This document shows positions 12,945-24,066 of a stretch of DNA of 64,000 nt, piece after piece; the first letter of the stretch is position 1, and every line of letters begins with the position of its first letter. Made by a program: the position numbers and the translations under genes. The notes under the pieces were generated by a model. The model had not been told where the DNA came from, searched no databases, and saw nothing but the letters and a program-made list of their open reading frames with translations. The DNA is from Xestospongia bergquistia. Taxonomy: Eukaryota > Porifera > Demospongiae > Haplosclerida > Petrosiidae. The stretch is from positions 3,720,001-3,784,000 of the forward strand of contig OZ014424.1 of the NCBI GenBank assembly GCA_963965975.1, in the 5' to 3' direction.

Positions 12945-13040
12945 GACGTTTAGATCACTACTTTTTTATACGGAGGTTCGGTTATAAGAGAGCCCTTCCC
13001 TACAACGAGTAATCATTAGATAAAATCATCATTAATTTTT
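12945..13040 (-). promoter_or_regulatory. Conserved upstream block of FEM1-like copy B
   Basis: About 95 bp directly upstream of the ATG is nearly the same in copies B, C and D (12945-13040, 21009-21100, 26050-26130). Read on the minus strand it contains GGGCTCTCTTATAACCGAAC and, closer to the ATG, CGTATAAAAAAG (TTTAAAAAAG in C and D). These may be core promoter or 5'UTR elements; their conservation is directly visible, the function is inferred. Confidence 0.5.
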
Positions 13041-14639
13041 ACTTAATTACTACAATATCTTTCAATGATAAACACACCCCCTCCCTTTAATGTACAGGGT
13101 GGAGCTAACATTTGGTGTGCTGGAGTAAGCAATAACAACCTGCTGAATAAACTAGTTAATATTACATAATGGTTTTGTCTTAGTGTTAAGTTTCCTTAAC
13201 CTTTTATAGGAAATGAAGTTGGAATCAGACTCTCAAGACAGCTATTTTATAAGAGAAACCATTGCAACAGGTCTCCTGTGAGACACTTCTCATTATCCTA
13301 TACCCTGATATCAATCAGTGTACAAATCATGGGATTAATACAACTATTTTCAAATGGTTTTATAGACAACCCCCAAAGTCTATCAATGATACAAATAGGA
13401 TATGAGAACCAATGACATGTTGGAAGTAAAGATTATATCAACAATGATTAAGAAATCAAATTTTATGAATCTTATGAAACATCATAACATTAAGCAGACA
13501 AGTATGATGTAAAAATCGTTCAATTGCCAAAATTCCTTCAAGAACCAAGCAAAGCGAGAAGGCTATGGCTGTTGTTAAATCTGCTAGCACATTGTTATTT
13601 TTCAGAGGAAATTTGCTAATTAGATGTGGCTATGATTATTTGACCACACTTACAAGTGTCAGAAGAAGTCAGTCAAGACTACAAAGTGTCATTATCACAG
13701 ATATTCTGAAAGGTATGATAAGATTAGATACTCAATAGACTTATTTGTGGCATGTCACATGTCTATAATCCTAATACTACTGCATTATAGTGACTTGAGT
13801 AATTGGTTCAAGTATAATTGTACTGATGTATGATTGTCACCTTGATGTCTCAAATTGGTGCCTGAACTTGAGTGACAATTAAAATTAACATTTTTTGCCA
13901 AAACAGCTATTTGGATGTTTATTGTCTTCATAAGCATAAAACATTATATAAGACACCTTAGAGATTTTCCTATCTCTCTTACATCCATATTCAAGATGCT
14001 ACTATTCATACTCATTACCTTACCATAATTCAAAAGAAACATTTTCTGTAATAAAGTAATTAACTATGACAGTGTTCCCATTACTTTAAAGGAAAACCAG
14101 AATAGCCATTTGATAGAGTTGAGACTAATTAACTTACATATTATTGATGTCTGCTTTCTTATTTGAGATATACTTGATTCAAGTGCTAAAGTTATTGGTA
14201 GTGTTCTCAAGTATGACAAAACAAACTTGAGTACTAATCAGACTTGTAGTTGTGGAAAAACCATATGTTAAAGTCTTTTCACTTTTTGTTGCTATTAGAA
14301 CCAAAAGTGCAAATGCAAGTTACAGCTTTCATATTAATAGCCTAGGACTTTCTCCATATGACGTTTTAGTAATATTTTGGCCCAAAAAAGGCTTTTGGTG
14401 TGATGATGACCAGCACTGACAAGATTACAGTGGATAACACACTGCCAAAATTTTCAAGGAAGAATATTTGACAAATAGCTTCTTTGGGAAATGGAAATTT
14501 TCAAGAATTTCCTATCGCTCTCATCATAAAATTGTACAATTTATAAGTTTGCAAAATTCGCAAATGTTCTTCAAAAATTTTGCAGTGAATGGGGGGTTAA
14601 GCTTATAATATAATAGTTCTATATCTAAATCTAAGGCCA
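13041..14639. other. Cassette B upstream DNA, then foreign insertion
   Basis: 13180-13460 matches the region before the intact TTL exon (26290-26540). Similarity stops at about 13465 and resumes at about 17555, so roughly 4.1 kb of other DNA has replaced the first part of the TTL exon. From 13465 to 14639 I see no open gene. Confidence 0.5.
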
Positions 14640-16625
14640 AGTTATGCAAGCATAGGGACTAGCATATGTTATGTCATTGTCATGTATGGTGTCATTCTAT
14701 TTGTAAATCCTTGGCAAACCCAATGAGATCTACAAGTGTACATTGCTATTTTAAGAACAAAGTGGATGGACCCAGTCCTTATGGAGAAGTCCCCAGGACT
14801 ATGTATGGTCTTTCAGAATCCGGACGGATCAATAGTAAACTGTTTGATTTATGGTACGTTCATCTTTTTGCCTCATGCCCCAACTGTATGACCAATTCTA
14901 CTCCTACTCAATGGTGATTCTTCACACTATAATCCTTCAGTAATTAATAAGGCAGCAGAAGAGAAAGTGATAATTTTTTGTCTACCCCCACATTAATCAC
15001 ATGAAACCTAGCCTCTGGATAAAGGTCCATTTGGACCACTGAAGTCTTCATGGAGGCAGGTATGCTGAAAATTTTTAATGGATAATCCTGGCAAGGTAGT
15101 CACAAGGTTCACCTTTTCAAAACTACTTAGTGAGGCATGGTCATGTGCAATGACGATGAAAAATATTCAAGCTGGATTTGAATGCAAAGGAATCTACCCC
15201 TTGAACAGGGATGCTATTGTTCCATCGATGCCACAAGCACATTTGCACAGCGCACAGGGCTGAAATTTATACCGCTATGTAGCCCTGCATGACAATATAG
15301 GCCTCCCATTACTCAAGCAGCTGTATTCACAGAAGAGGAAGAATCAAGATTTCAAAAAAGATTTTAAGAAGGTTATGATATTACTTCTGATGATCGTTAT
15401 AACCATTGAAAAAAAAGCATTAATCTACTAATGACGGTAGTGGATTAGTTGATCAAGAGCTTGATTTGAGTTCCCAATTGCCCCACAATGACACAGTTGC
15501 TAATGATGCCACCACTCATATTTTTACCCTTTTGTAAGCTTCCAGTTATACCACAAAAGAAGTCTGGAAAAGTCTTAACAAGTGCAGAGAATCGTATGGC
15601 AATTGAAAAAAAAGAGAAAAGGAAATTAGAAGAAATGAGAAAGAAGGAAGAAAAAAAGATAAAAGAAGTAAGTATATATATATATATATAGATACTGCAA
15701 CTTACTCATTCTTACTTTGATTAAATTAAGCTAGGATTGCTCGGTTAAAAAAAAGTGAGAATGACATGCTGCCAAATTTTGATTCTTCAATGTTGTTATA
15801 GAAAGTTCTTGCTCTAAAAAGTTCTGTACTTGTTCAAGCCCTATTAGCAGTTCTCAATATACATCAAACAATCCCATTGAAGGTAGGTATTTGCATAATT
15901 TCATCTTAAGTCTAGCACCTTTCCAGCCATTATCAATGAAGGTACTGTTATTATATTATACTGCAAATAGGTTGCTCATTGTTTACAATGCCTGAAGAAC
16001 TAGAGAATAGTTTAAATGAAGGTATAGTGTTAAGTTATTGAATTAGTTTATATACCACATCAGGTGCTGCAGGTATCTCCAAGTCTCCAATAGGATAGTT
16101 TGTCTGTTATCCTCTATATTATTCATTGTTATAATAATCTAGCCTCTAGTACTATGTTAGGGACTTGTTCTCAATCTCAAAAGGCAACCACTGTCAAGTC
16201 TCCTATAGGTCAGTTTGTCTGTTATCTTTTATATTATTCATTGTTATAATCTAGTCTATAGTACTCAGTCTCAGACATGTTCTCAGTCTCAAAAGGCAAC
16301 CTCTGTCAAGTCTCCAATACATCAGTTTGTCTGACACATTCTCAGTTTCAGATACATTCTGAATTTGAAAAAGACAACCATTGTTGAATCCCCAATAGAT
16401 ATATATAACACATATATTGCACACTTGCAATAATACTTGATGTAGAAAAGTACTGCATTTGCAGGCAGGGGCAGTTTGGCAGAATGATTTATTGCGACAA
16501 TGCAAATTGCTCAATTTGCCGGTGGCATTTTGAATGTGGTAATCTTAAGAGAAAACCAAGAGTGACTTGGTATTGTTCTACATGTGATAATCTATATAAA
16601 CTAGATGATCCAAAGTCTTGAATGT
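14640..16625 (+). mobile_element. Dead pogo-type DNA transposon with PHD-finger end
   Basis: Pieces of a DDE transposase appear in order but in changing frames. They are: a GLSESG..NSKLFDLW segment (~14800-14865); NGDSSHYNPS (~14910-14940), the position of the pogo/jerky catalytic-Asp 'DGHSSH' motif with N in place of D; QPLDKGPFGPLKSSW (~15008-15055); NPGKVVTRFTFSKLL and KNIQAGFECKGIYPLNRDAI (~15084-15225); a Lys/Glu-rich helix (~15590-15670); and a C-terminal PHD finger (~16485-16620; CDNANCS, WHFECGNL, WYCSTC). PHD ends are known on some invertebrate pogo-type elements. Frameshifts and stops make it inactive. Terminal repeats were not found. Confidence 0.75.
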
Positions 16626-17549
16626 TATTTAATAAAACTTTTAATTGACCTCCTGAAAAACTGAGTACATGTTACCATATATGCTTGCATAATGTGACAC
16701 CTTATCAGTTGTCATTGAACCCTTTAACAGCCTTTACTTTATTATAAGGTGCATTACCTACCTAGTGAATAATCATGACCACACCTATTCAGCTGATTTC
16801 CTGAACAACAACCTGTTTTTAGATAATAAAGTTTAATTGTATGACTTTTATAGTTCGCTCATTACTTGATCAAAATAGCCATAGCTTTTGGCTGTAGACA
16901 ATATATTTAGATTATGAGACTATTGTCAATAGATCAATCAATAATAATAATGGATAAAACAAAATTACCTCTATGAGAATTGGAGAAAGGAGACTTATTA
17001 GTAATCATGTATTATTCAGAATTTGAAAAATCAGTAAATATAATTTCATTATGAATAGAGTGCAGTTACCGATGGTGAAACACAATAAGTTCTGAAGAAT
17101 AATTCAGTAATCATTTAAAACCAATCACATCTAATTAAATGCACAAATAAATGCCAGGAAAAGAACACCTTGCAAGCATGGACGATTTTATCAGCCACAC
17201 CTACTCAACTAATTTTTATCGAGAAACTTAGATCAGTTAACAGAAAATGGAACTTTGAGTATAATGTTGTAGCTCAGTCAGTACTTGATAGCAACAACCA
17301 TAGGTCTCTTGCTAAGCTTTGTACTTCAAGGAGTTTGAGGAACTGGATAAATTTATATCATACTTGTCCTCGCATTTCCGATTTATTTTTTTGTAAAGAC
17401 TGTTGCTGTTCAGAGGAACTTTCTGAATTTTTTATAATTCCTTCACTTCAATGTGTTTTGATAACAGCGAAATTCGTTTCAGTATTTTAGAAATGCCAAT
17501 TCTATTGTTAGTTTATCCTGCTAGATGTGGCCGAAAGTGATATGTGTAA
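16626..17549. other. Rest of the insertion; no identified gene
   Basis: A frame at 17170-17490 (106 codons) has some protein-like composition (Cys-rich near its end, LFFCKDCCC) but matches nothing I recognise and has no clear start context. It may belong to another decayed element. Confidence 0.3.
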
Positions 17550-17920
17550 TTTACTCTACATAATTAATTGAAGGCTGTAAATTTGATATCAGAGCTTTCA
17601 TTCTTTTAGCTAACACACAGCCATATATATGATATTCCATCATGATGGGATATCACAATAAGAAAGTACATGATAACATGTGTACATTATTACTTAAACT
17701 GTATATGAGATTTTTTATATATTATGAAGTACATATCATACTGGTTATTACAGAAGGACATGCTTGATTTCATGATGACAATGTGACAGACACCTCAAGT
17801 GTTCCAAGACATGTCTATAGGAGAATGTTTTGTTCTTTACAATTAAGACGGAAGGAAAATCCTCCTAATTATCTAGTAGATAAATATAATCCTCTACATA
17901 AATTTCATAATTCAAACTAG
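17550..17920 (+). pseudogene. TTL-like remnant of cassette B
   Basis: 17555-17640 matches the KFDIRAF..ANTQPY part of the TTL-like exon but then runs straight into the end of the second exon (near 17645). 17752-17920 matches the last exon (KDMLDL... to the stop) with frameshifts. The first part of the gene is missing, replaced by the transposon-bearing insertion. Confidence 0.8.
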
Positions 17921-19019
17921 TGTTAAACTTATTGTACATTTTATTATGTCATTAGTACTTTTGTATTGTCATATAATTAATAACTGGAGTATAGGCAAAG
18001 ATATTTCATGATGCTATCATGTTTTGATCACTACACTCTTGATCAATAGGAATTAATTGATTTGATGCCACTCAGGGCTTTAATAAACAACACTTAAGTG
18101 TCTACTGCACTCTCTCAAAGGTAACTTTATCCTTACTAACATTACTAGAAGTCTTGTAATAAAGAACCTTTAGCAGTCAGAAATTAATAAATTTCAATGC
18201 ATCAAGGTCACAACAAAATAATGATCTGTGTACAACAGCTGTGGTTACTTTACTTTGAAATACTTCATCATTATTAACTAGAAAATGAATTATAATGGAA
18301 GACATGTGATAAAAAGGGAGATCCTTTTATGTTTACACAATCAAGAATAAACAGTGTTTGCAAGTGATGATAATGAATGAATATTAATTCTGCCTGAATA
18401 GTTATACATCTCCTCTCATTCACCTTATATTGAAATTGAAACTTGATCACACTATATATAACAGTGATGATGTATTACTGCAGTACAAATTCTGAATTAA
18501 TATAAATCTGACATATAGGGTATACATATTTTTAAAATGCTAAGAAATGGACATATAGGTATATATAAACGCCTGCAAGGTAATTAAAACATATTAATAT
18601 TTGCAGCTTCAATATGTAATATATACTAATATGTTACTTAGTACATCATAGATGCTATGACTTTATTATAAACAGTAGTAGGCCAGAAAAGAGAGAAATG
18701 TGTACCTCTAATGTCATACACTCTCATATCTAATTCCCAAATTAGTGTGCGACTCAAACATGTCTTTATGGTTCTCTAATTAGTTTTGTAACCCAGCTAT
18801 GACTAAATTTAATTTTATTCATTAAGCCACTTATATAGGTTGTACATAAACTCTGTACGAGAGACACTCACTCTACAAATGAAAACAAGGCAACATGTCT
18901 TCCTAAAGGTTTATAGATATCTTCACATTTCTCTATGCAACATCATTAATATTTGTAAAATAAAACATGCAAATAAACTAATTTAACTTAAGATGTACTT
19001 TAATGAGTGTCAAACAATT
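17921..19019. other. Intergenic flank of cassette C
   Basis: Homologous to 22926-24066 and in part to 7400-8295. No open gene; it is part of the duplicated unit. Confidence 0.6.
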
Positions 19020-21008
19020 CTAAGGAAAATAATTTAACTGCTTAAAGTAATGAGGATCATGTAACTTGATAAACTCTATAACATGAGAAGGCAGTCCTTG
19101 ATAAGGTATACAGTACTTCACTACAGCATTAGCTGCAGTACAATAGAGAGATAAAGGAAGGTGTGGAGAACATAAAGCTTTGTATAATGGAAGCTTTGAT
19201 TTAACTATGTCACTGAACAATGTCAGGCCTTTACAGTTAGTTGTGTCTGCATGAGCACCATATTCCAATAATATCTTTATAACTTCCTCTATTCTTTCAA
19301 TTTTGTATGCATTAACTGCCTTTTTAAGAGCTACTTGAAGTAAAGTTCTTCCATCCCATCCAACATCATTTATTACAGCATCACCTCCTACTTCAAGGAG
19401 AAGACGTAGTAGTGAAGGGTATTTGTAAATGAAATCAGAGTTAGACAAAAGTAATTCTGATCCTTCTGGATAATGAAGATAGTTTGAAACAAACTCTTTT
19501 GCTAAAGAGATTAACTCAAAAGGATAAGATGAACTGGAAGATTCACAGCTCTTTATCCACATAGAAAACATTCTTAATACTTCATGTTTGTCATCTGGTT
19601 CAACTGGCAGCTGTAGGTGATATTTGGTCTTCAGAGCAATTAGTCCAAATGTAATGTATAATGGAAAATCAGGTGGATATGCTGTTTCGAGAAGGTTATG
19701 AATAAATACATGTACTTCGTCCAGGACACATTGTGTAATATGAAATCGAGGAAAAGGATAGTAATTGGGTGGCTTGGAACATATTTCTTCACATATATTT
19801 GTTTCTAATAGTACACTTCTTTTAATCACAGACTGACCTTCTTTAAGATATCCATTATCAATCATTCTATTTCCCACTTCTAATAGGTACTCAATACATA
19901 CCCTACCTAGACATCGCTCGTAAATCAATACATATTGAAAAAATATTTCTAAAGTATTGTCCCATATCGCATCCAGCTCTTCCTTTGTTTTCACCTCCTC
20001 ACGTAGGTCATATTCATCTACTGGTAATGGATATGAAAGCTGAACATTATATTCCTTCATGATTTCAAGACCTTTAATCCATACGTGGTAAAAACTAATT
20101 TTTTTCTCTTCTTCATGAAACCAACACACAATTTGACTTAGATGCCTAACAGCTTTCAAGAAATATACATCAACTATAGATTCTCTAGGACAATCTTTTC
20201 TTTGAAGAAAAACCTCCTCTACAGACTCTTCCCCAGCAGACACAGCAGCAAGATACACAGGAGATGGTATGTAATCAATATCTGTAACACAAGAGGTAGC
20301 AGTAAACATAGGAGGTGCTCCATAATCTAATAAAAGCTTAACTACTTCATTAGCAAATGAAGTATGACTACCAATGTGTAAAGCTGTGTAGCCATCTTTT
20401 GTACGTTGATATACATTAGCATTTTTATCAAGCAAATATCTTAAAATCCGAATTAGGGTTTCTTTTTTTGTAAGGAAACTTCTGGCAACTTGTATTAATA
20501 GGCTAATACCCTCATTACAGGCCTTGTTAATATCAGCACCACACTCCAGTAAATACTTTATAGTCTCAAGGGAATGTGCATGACATAATAGTGTACTCCC
20601 ATCAGTTGATGACTTGTTAATTTTGGCCCCTTTTGAAATCAAATATTTAATTACTTTTAGAGATTTTTGGTCACAGCCATCTCTACATTCTGCTATACAA
20701 GCTGCTATTAGTGGGGTAATTGCCATATTTTTGTGAAGAAATATAACAGCTATTGTATTTACATCAATGATATTAGGGAAAGTCTCAAGGAAGTAGTTGA
20801 CAATGCTAAATTTGCCCCAATAACAAGCATTGACAAGAGGTGATTCCAACATGTACTTTAGTGGAGGGCAAAACGTAGTTGGTCCAAACCGTGCTCTTTC
20901 ATTAGGTTGTACTTCTTTTATTAATGCCTCTATCTCAGTTAGTTTGCCATATTTGGTCCAGTAACACAATTGTTGATACTTTTCTTTACTGAATCTGTAG
21001 TCTGCCAT
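19020..21008 (-). CDS. FEM1-like ankyrin protein, copy C
   Basis: Single-exon gene, 662 aa, with the same domain order as copy B. The start MADYRFSKEKYQQLCYWTK and the C-terminal VHL-box-like block are almost identical to copy B. Most differences lie in the ankyrin linkers (TFANEVVKLLLDYG-like segment, shortened by one residue) and in the helical segment around residues 290-330 (WFHEEEKKISFYHVWIKGL). Intact frame, a conserved ATG and the conserved upstream block argue that it is expressed. The differences fall in the surface-exposed substrate side if the FEM1 comparison holds, so copies could recognise different degrons; that is inference. Confidence 0.85.
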   Translation of the reverse strand: MADYRFSKEKYQQLCYWTKYGKLTEIEALIKEVQPNERARFGPTTFCPPLKYMLESPLVNACYWGKFSIVNYFLETFPNIIDVNTIAVIFLHKNMAITPLIAACIAECRDGCDQKSLKVIKYLISKGAKINKSSTDGSTLLCHAHSLETIKYLLECGADINKACNEGISLLIQVARSFLTKKETLIRILRYLLDKNANVYQRTKDGYTALHIGSHTSFANEVVKLLLDYGAPPMFTATSCVTDIDYIPSPVYLAAVSAGEESVEEVFLQRKDCPRESIVDVYFLKAVRHLSQIVCWFHEEEKKISFYHVWIKGLEIMKEYNVQLSYPLPVDEYDLREEVKTKEELDAIWDNTLEIFFQYVLIYERCLGRVCIEYLLEVGNRMIDNGYLKEGQSVIKRSVLLETNICEEICSKPPNYYPFPRFHITQCVLDEVHVFIHNLLETAYPPDFPLYITFGLIALKTKYHLQLPVEPDDKHEVLRMFSMWIKSCESSSSSYPFELISLAKEFVSNYLHYPEGSELLLSNSDFIYKYPSLLRLLLEVGGDAVINDVGWDGRTLLQVALKKAVNAYKIERIEEVIKILLEYGAHADTTNCKGLTLFSDIVKSKLPLYKALCSPHLPLSLYCTAANAVVKYCIPYQGLPSHVIEFIKLHDPHYFKQLNYFP

Positions 21009-21100
21009 GACGTTTAGATCACTACTTTTTTAAACGTATAGGTTCGGTTATGAGAGAGCCCTTCTCTACAACGAGTTATCATTGAAGATAAAGACACGCT
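21009..21100 (-). promoter_or_regulatory. Conserved upstream block of FEM1-like copy C
   Basis: Same block as upstream of copies B and D, with GGCTCTCTCATAACCGAACC and TTTAAAAAAG. A further ~80 bp insertion-like difference follows at ~21080. Confidence 0.45.
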
Positions 21101-21574
21101 GGTTCTCTTGTAGATAAAATGATCATTATTTCTTACTTAATTACTGCAATATCTTTCAGTTATAGAGACCAGCCTTTCCCCTTCAATTACAGGGTGGAGC
21201 TAACACTTGGTGTGCTGGCTTTAAAGGAGTTAGCAATAACAACCTACTGAATAAAGTAGTTAATATTACATAATAGTTTTGTCTTAGTGTTAATGTTTTA
21301 ATATAGTTATTGAAGTCAGAAGAAGACTCTGAAAACAGCCATTTTATGAGTGAAACCATGGTAACATGTCTTCTTTAATTTCAGACACTCCTCATTGTCA
21401 TGTACTTTGGTATCAGCCATGTACAAAACTCAAATCATAGGATCAGTATAGCTATTTTTGAAATCGTTTTATAGACAATCCCAATGTCTATCCTTGATAG
21501 AAATAGGATATGAGAAACAATGACATGTTAGAAGTAACAAGATTATATCAACAATGATAAAGAAATGAAATCTT

Positions 21575-22925
21575 CTTATTTTCAGACAATATGTTCATAG
21601 TTGTCTTCACTGGCTTTTATTTCTCAAAGCACAGCTTTGTAAATCAAATGTGTTAATGAGTGCTATTCCTCATGTTCTCAAGCTCATTATTGATATGTAT
21701 TCACGCCTCAAAATTTTCTTAAACCTTATAGAACATCAGTAGAGCAACTTAAGCTTGTGCCTGATACCTATTTGGTGTCAGTGTGGAGACTAATATAACC
21801 CTAAGCATAAAGTCAAGCTATCAAAACTTGTTATAAGATGTTTATTTTTAAGTAGTGCTTATCAGTCAGGTTGTTTACTCTGAATACATGTGTTTGTTAG
21901 ATAAGCATCATGACTACCTTTAGGATGATATGCTTTCAAAGATACACATAGATATCCATCATGATGGCATAACATATATGGCTATGAGTTTGCTATAAGA
22001 ATGTAAGCTCCAATATAAAATTTACAGCCTTCAAGTAATAACAGATTAAGTACATACTAATGCATAATCTTTTCATCTGATGACACCATTTTCTGCTCTA
22101 ATTAAAGTGTACTGTTCAATCCTACAGCCTCCAAAGCCTGTTCTTTGTTTTATTAACCTCATATTGTTTTCTTTCAGGTGTTGTTAGATATTTGGTGACT
22201 GTATTAATTCACTCATCAAATAAGTATGCTACAAGTCAGACTCTATACTCCTTGGCAGCAAGAGACTGGAGTCTAGGTCATGAGACAGCCTTTCCCTGAA
22301 GAGAAAACAATCAGAGCCAGTTACTCCCCAGAATAACAATAAGTAGAGGGTGAGGCTTATACTTACAGCTAATAGTCCTATTGTTACCTGTATAGTGTGT
22401 ACTGTTTTATGAGAGTAAGATAATATTTTATCATCAATTTTATAATGCTTGTGCCTTAGCAGTAACTGTCCTTAACATTATATTATAGATTGTTCAACAT
22501 CTTATTGATTTAAAGCTTATTGTTATGATATTTCCTGGAGAGAGCAACTTCCTGTTTTCAACTGGACTTTATGGTATCAAGTGACTGGAATGTTGGGTTC
22601 ATTGAAGCTAATGGCTACCCTGAAGTAAAATAATTGAATATATAAATGATTTCCATCACAATAAGAAAGTAAATAATAGCATATGTATGTAATTACTTAA
22701 ACTATATTGATATTTTTTGTATATTATGAAGTACATATCACACTGACATTTCTTTATCACAGGAAGACATGCTTGATTTAATGATGACAATGCTACACCT
22801 CAAATATTTCTGTAGGAGAATGGTTTCATTCCTGGCAATTAGTATGGAAAGAAAATCCTCCTAATTGTCTGTTAGATAAGTATAATCCTCTACATGAATA
22901 TTTAGTGATTGAAACTAGTGTTAAA
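21575..22925 (+). pseudogene. TTL-like gene of cassette C, broken
   Basis: All three visible exons of the intact TTL-like gene have counterparts. The first exon start is at ~21590 (VFTG-like, deletion within, then stop codons), the second exon at ~22535-22650 (DWNVGFIEANGYP-like, frame disturbed) and the last exon at ~22765-22925. The central ATP-binding part of the first exon is deleted. Introns are still present, so this arose by DNA duplication, not retroposition. Confidence 0.85.
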
Positions 22926-24066
22926 TTTATTCTACTTTTTATTATATCATTAGTACTTTTGTATTGTTATATAATTATTAACTTGAGTATAAGCAAAGAT
23001 ATTTCATGATGCTATCATGTTTTGATCACTACACTCTTGATCAATTGGATTTGCTACCACTATGGCCTTGAACAAACACCATATAATGAGTGTCTACTGC
23101 ACTGTCTCAAAGGTATCTTTTATCCTTACTAACAATACAAGAATTATTGTAATAAAAGGAACTTTTAGCAGATAGAAAATAAAAACGTTTCTATGCAAAA
23201 GTTTAAAACAAGATGATTTAATATGCAGCACCCAAAGTAACCTTACTTTGACATACATCATCATTTTTAACTTAAAAGTCAATTATGATGAAATATTAAC
23301 AAGTGATAAAAATATAGATCAATTTATGCTTACACAATCAGGAATAAATAACGTTTACAAGAGATGATAATGAATGAATACTATTCTGCTTTAAACAGTT
23401 GTGCCTCTTCTCTCATTCACCTTATATTGATATGGATACTTAATCACACTATATATAACAGTGATGATGTAATTACTTGATCAGTACAAATTCTGAATTA
23501 ATAAAAAGTAACACATGTTTTTAAAATGTAAAAAATGGAAATATAGTTATTTATTTATAAAAGCGTACAAGATTATTACAGAAGATATTTGCAGCATCAA
23601 TGGACAATAGATACTAACATGTTACCATTTTATGTATTGGATACTATGATTTAAACTATGATAAGAATGAAAAGAACACCACTACATGATATACAAAAAT
23701 AGGTCAGAAAAAGAGAAATATACACTACTGAGGTCACACACTCTTATATTTAATCCCCAATCAAGTGTGTGGATCAAACATGTGTTTTTCTACATTAGAT
23801 TTTTAACTGTAACTCAGTGCTATAGCTTTAACTAAATTTAATTTTATTCATTAATACATACATTTATATAAGTTATATCTATTCTTTGTACAAAAAGTCA
23901 AACACTAGACAAAGTCAAAAACCACATGTCTTTCAAAAGGTCTACAGATATCTCCACATTTCCCTGTATAACATTATTAATACTTAGTAAAATAAAGCAT
24001 ACAAAAGAAGTAATTTAACTGAAATGTACACACATGTGTACAGACTTTAATGGATATCAAACAATT
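22926..24066. other. Intergenic flank of cassette D
   Basis: Homologous to 17921-19019; no open gene. The frame at 23094-23282 is not conserved in the other copies. Confidence 0.6.

Noticed and set aside
14666..15691. Three short plus-strand frames as separate small genes
   Set aside because: They are pieces of one decayed pogo-type transposase in changing frames.
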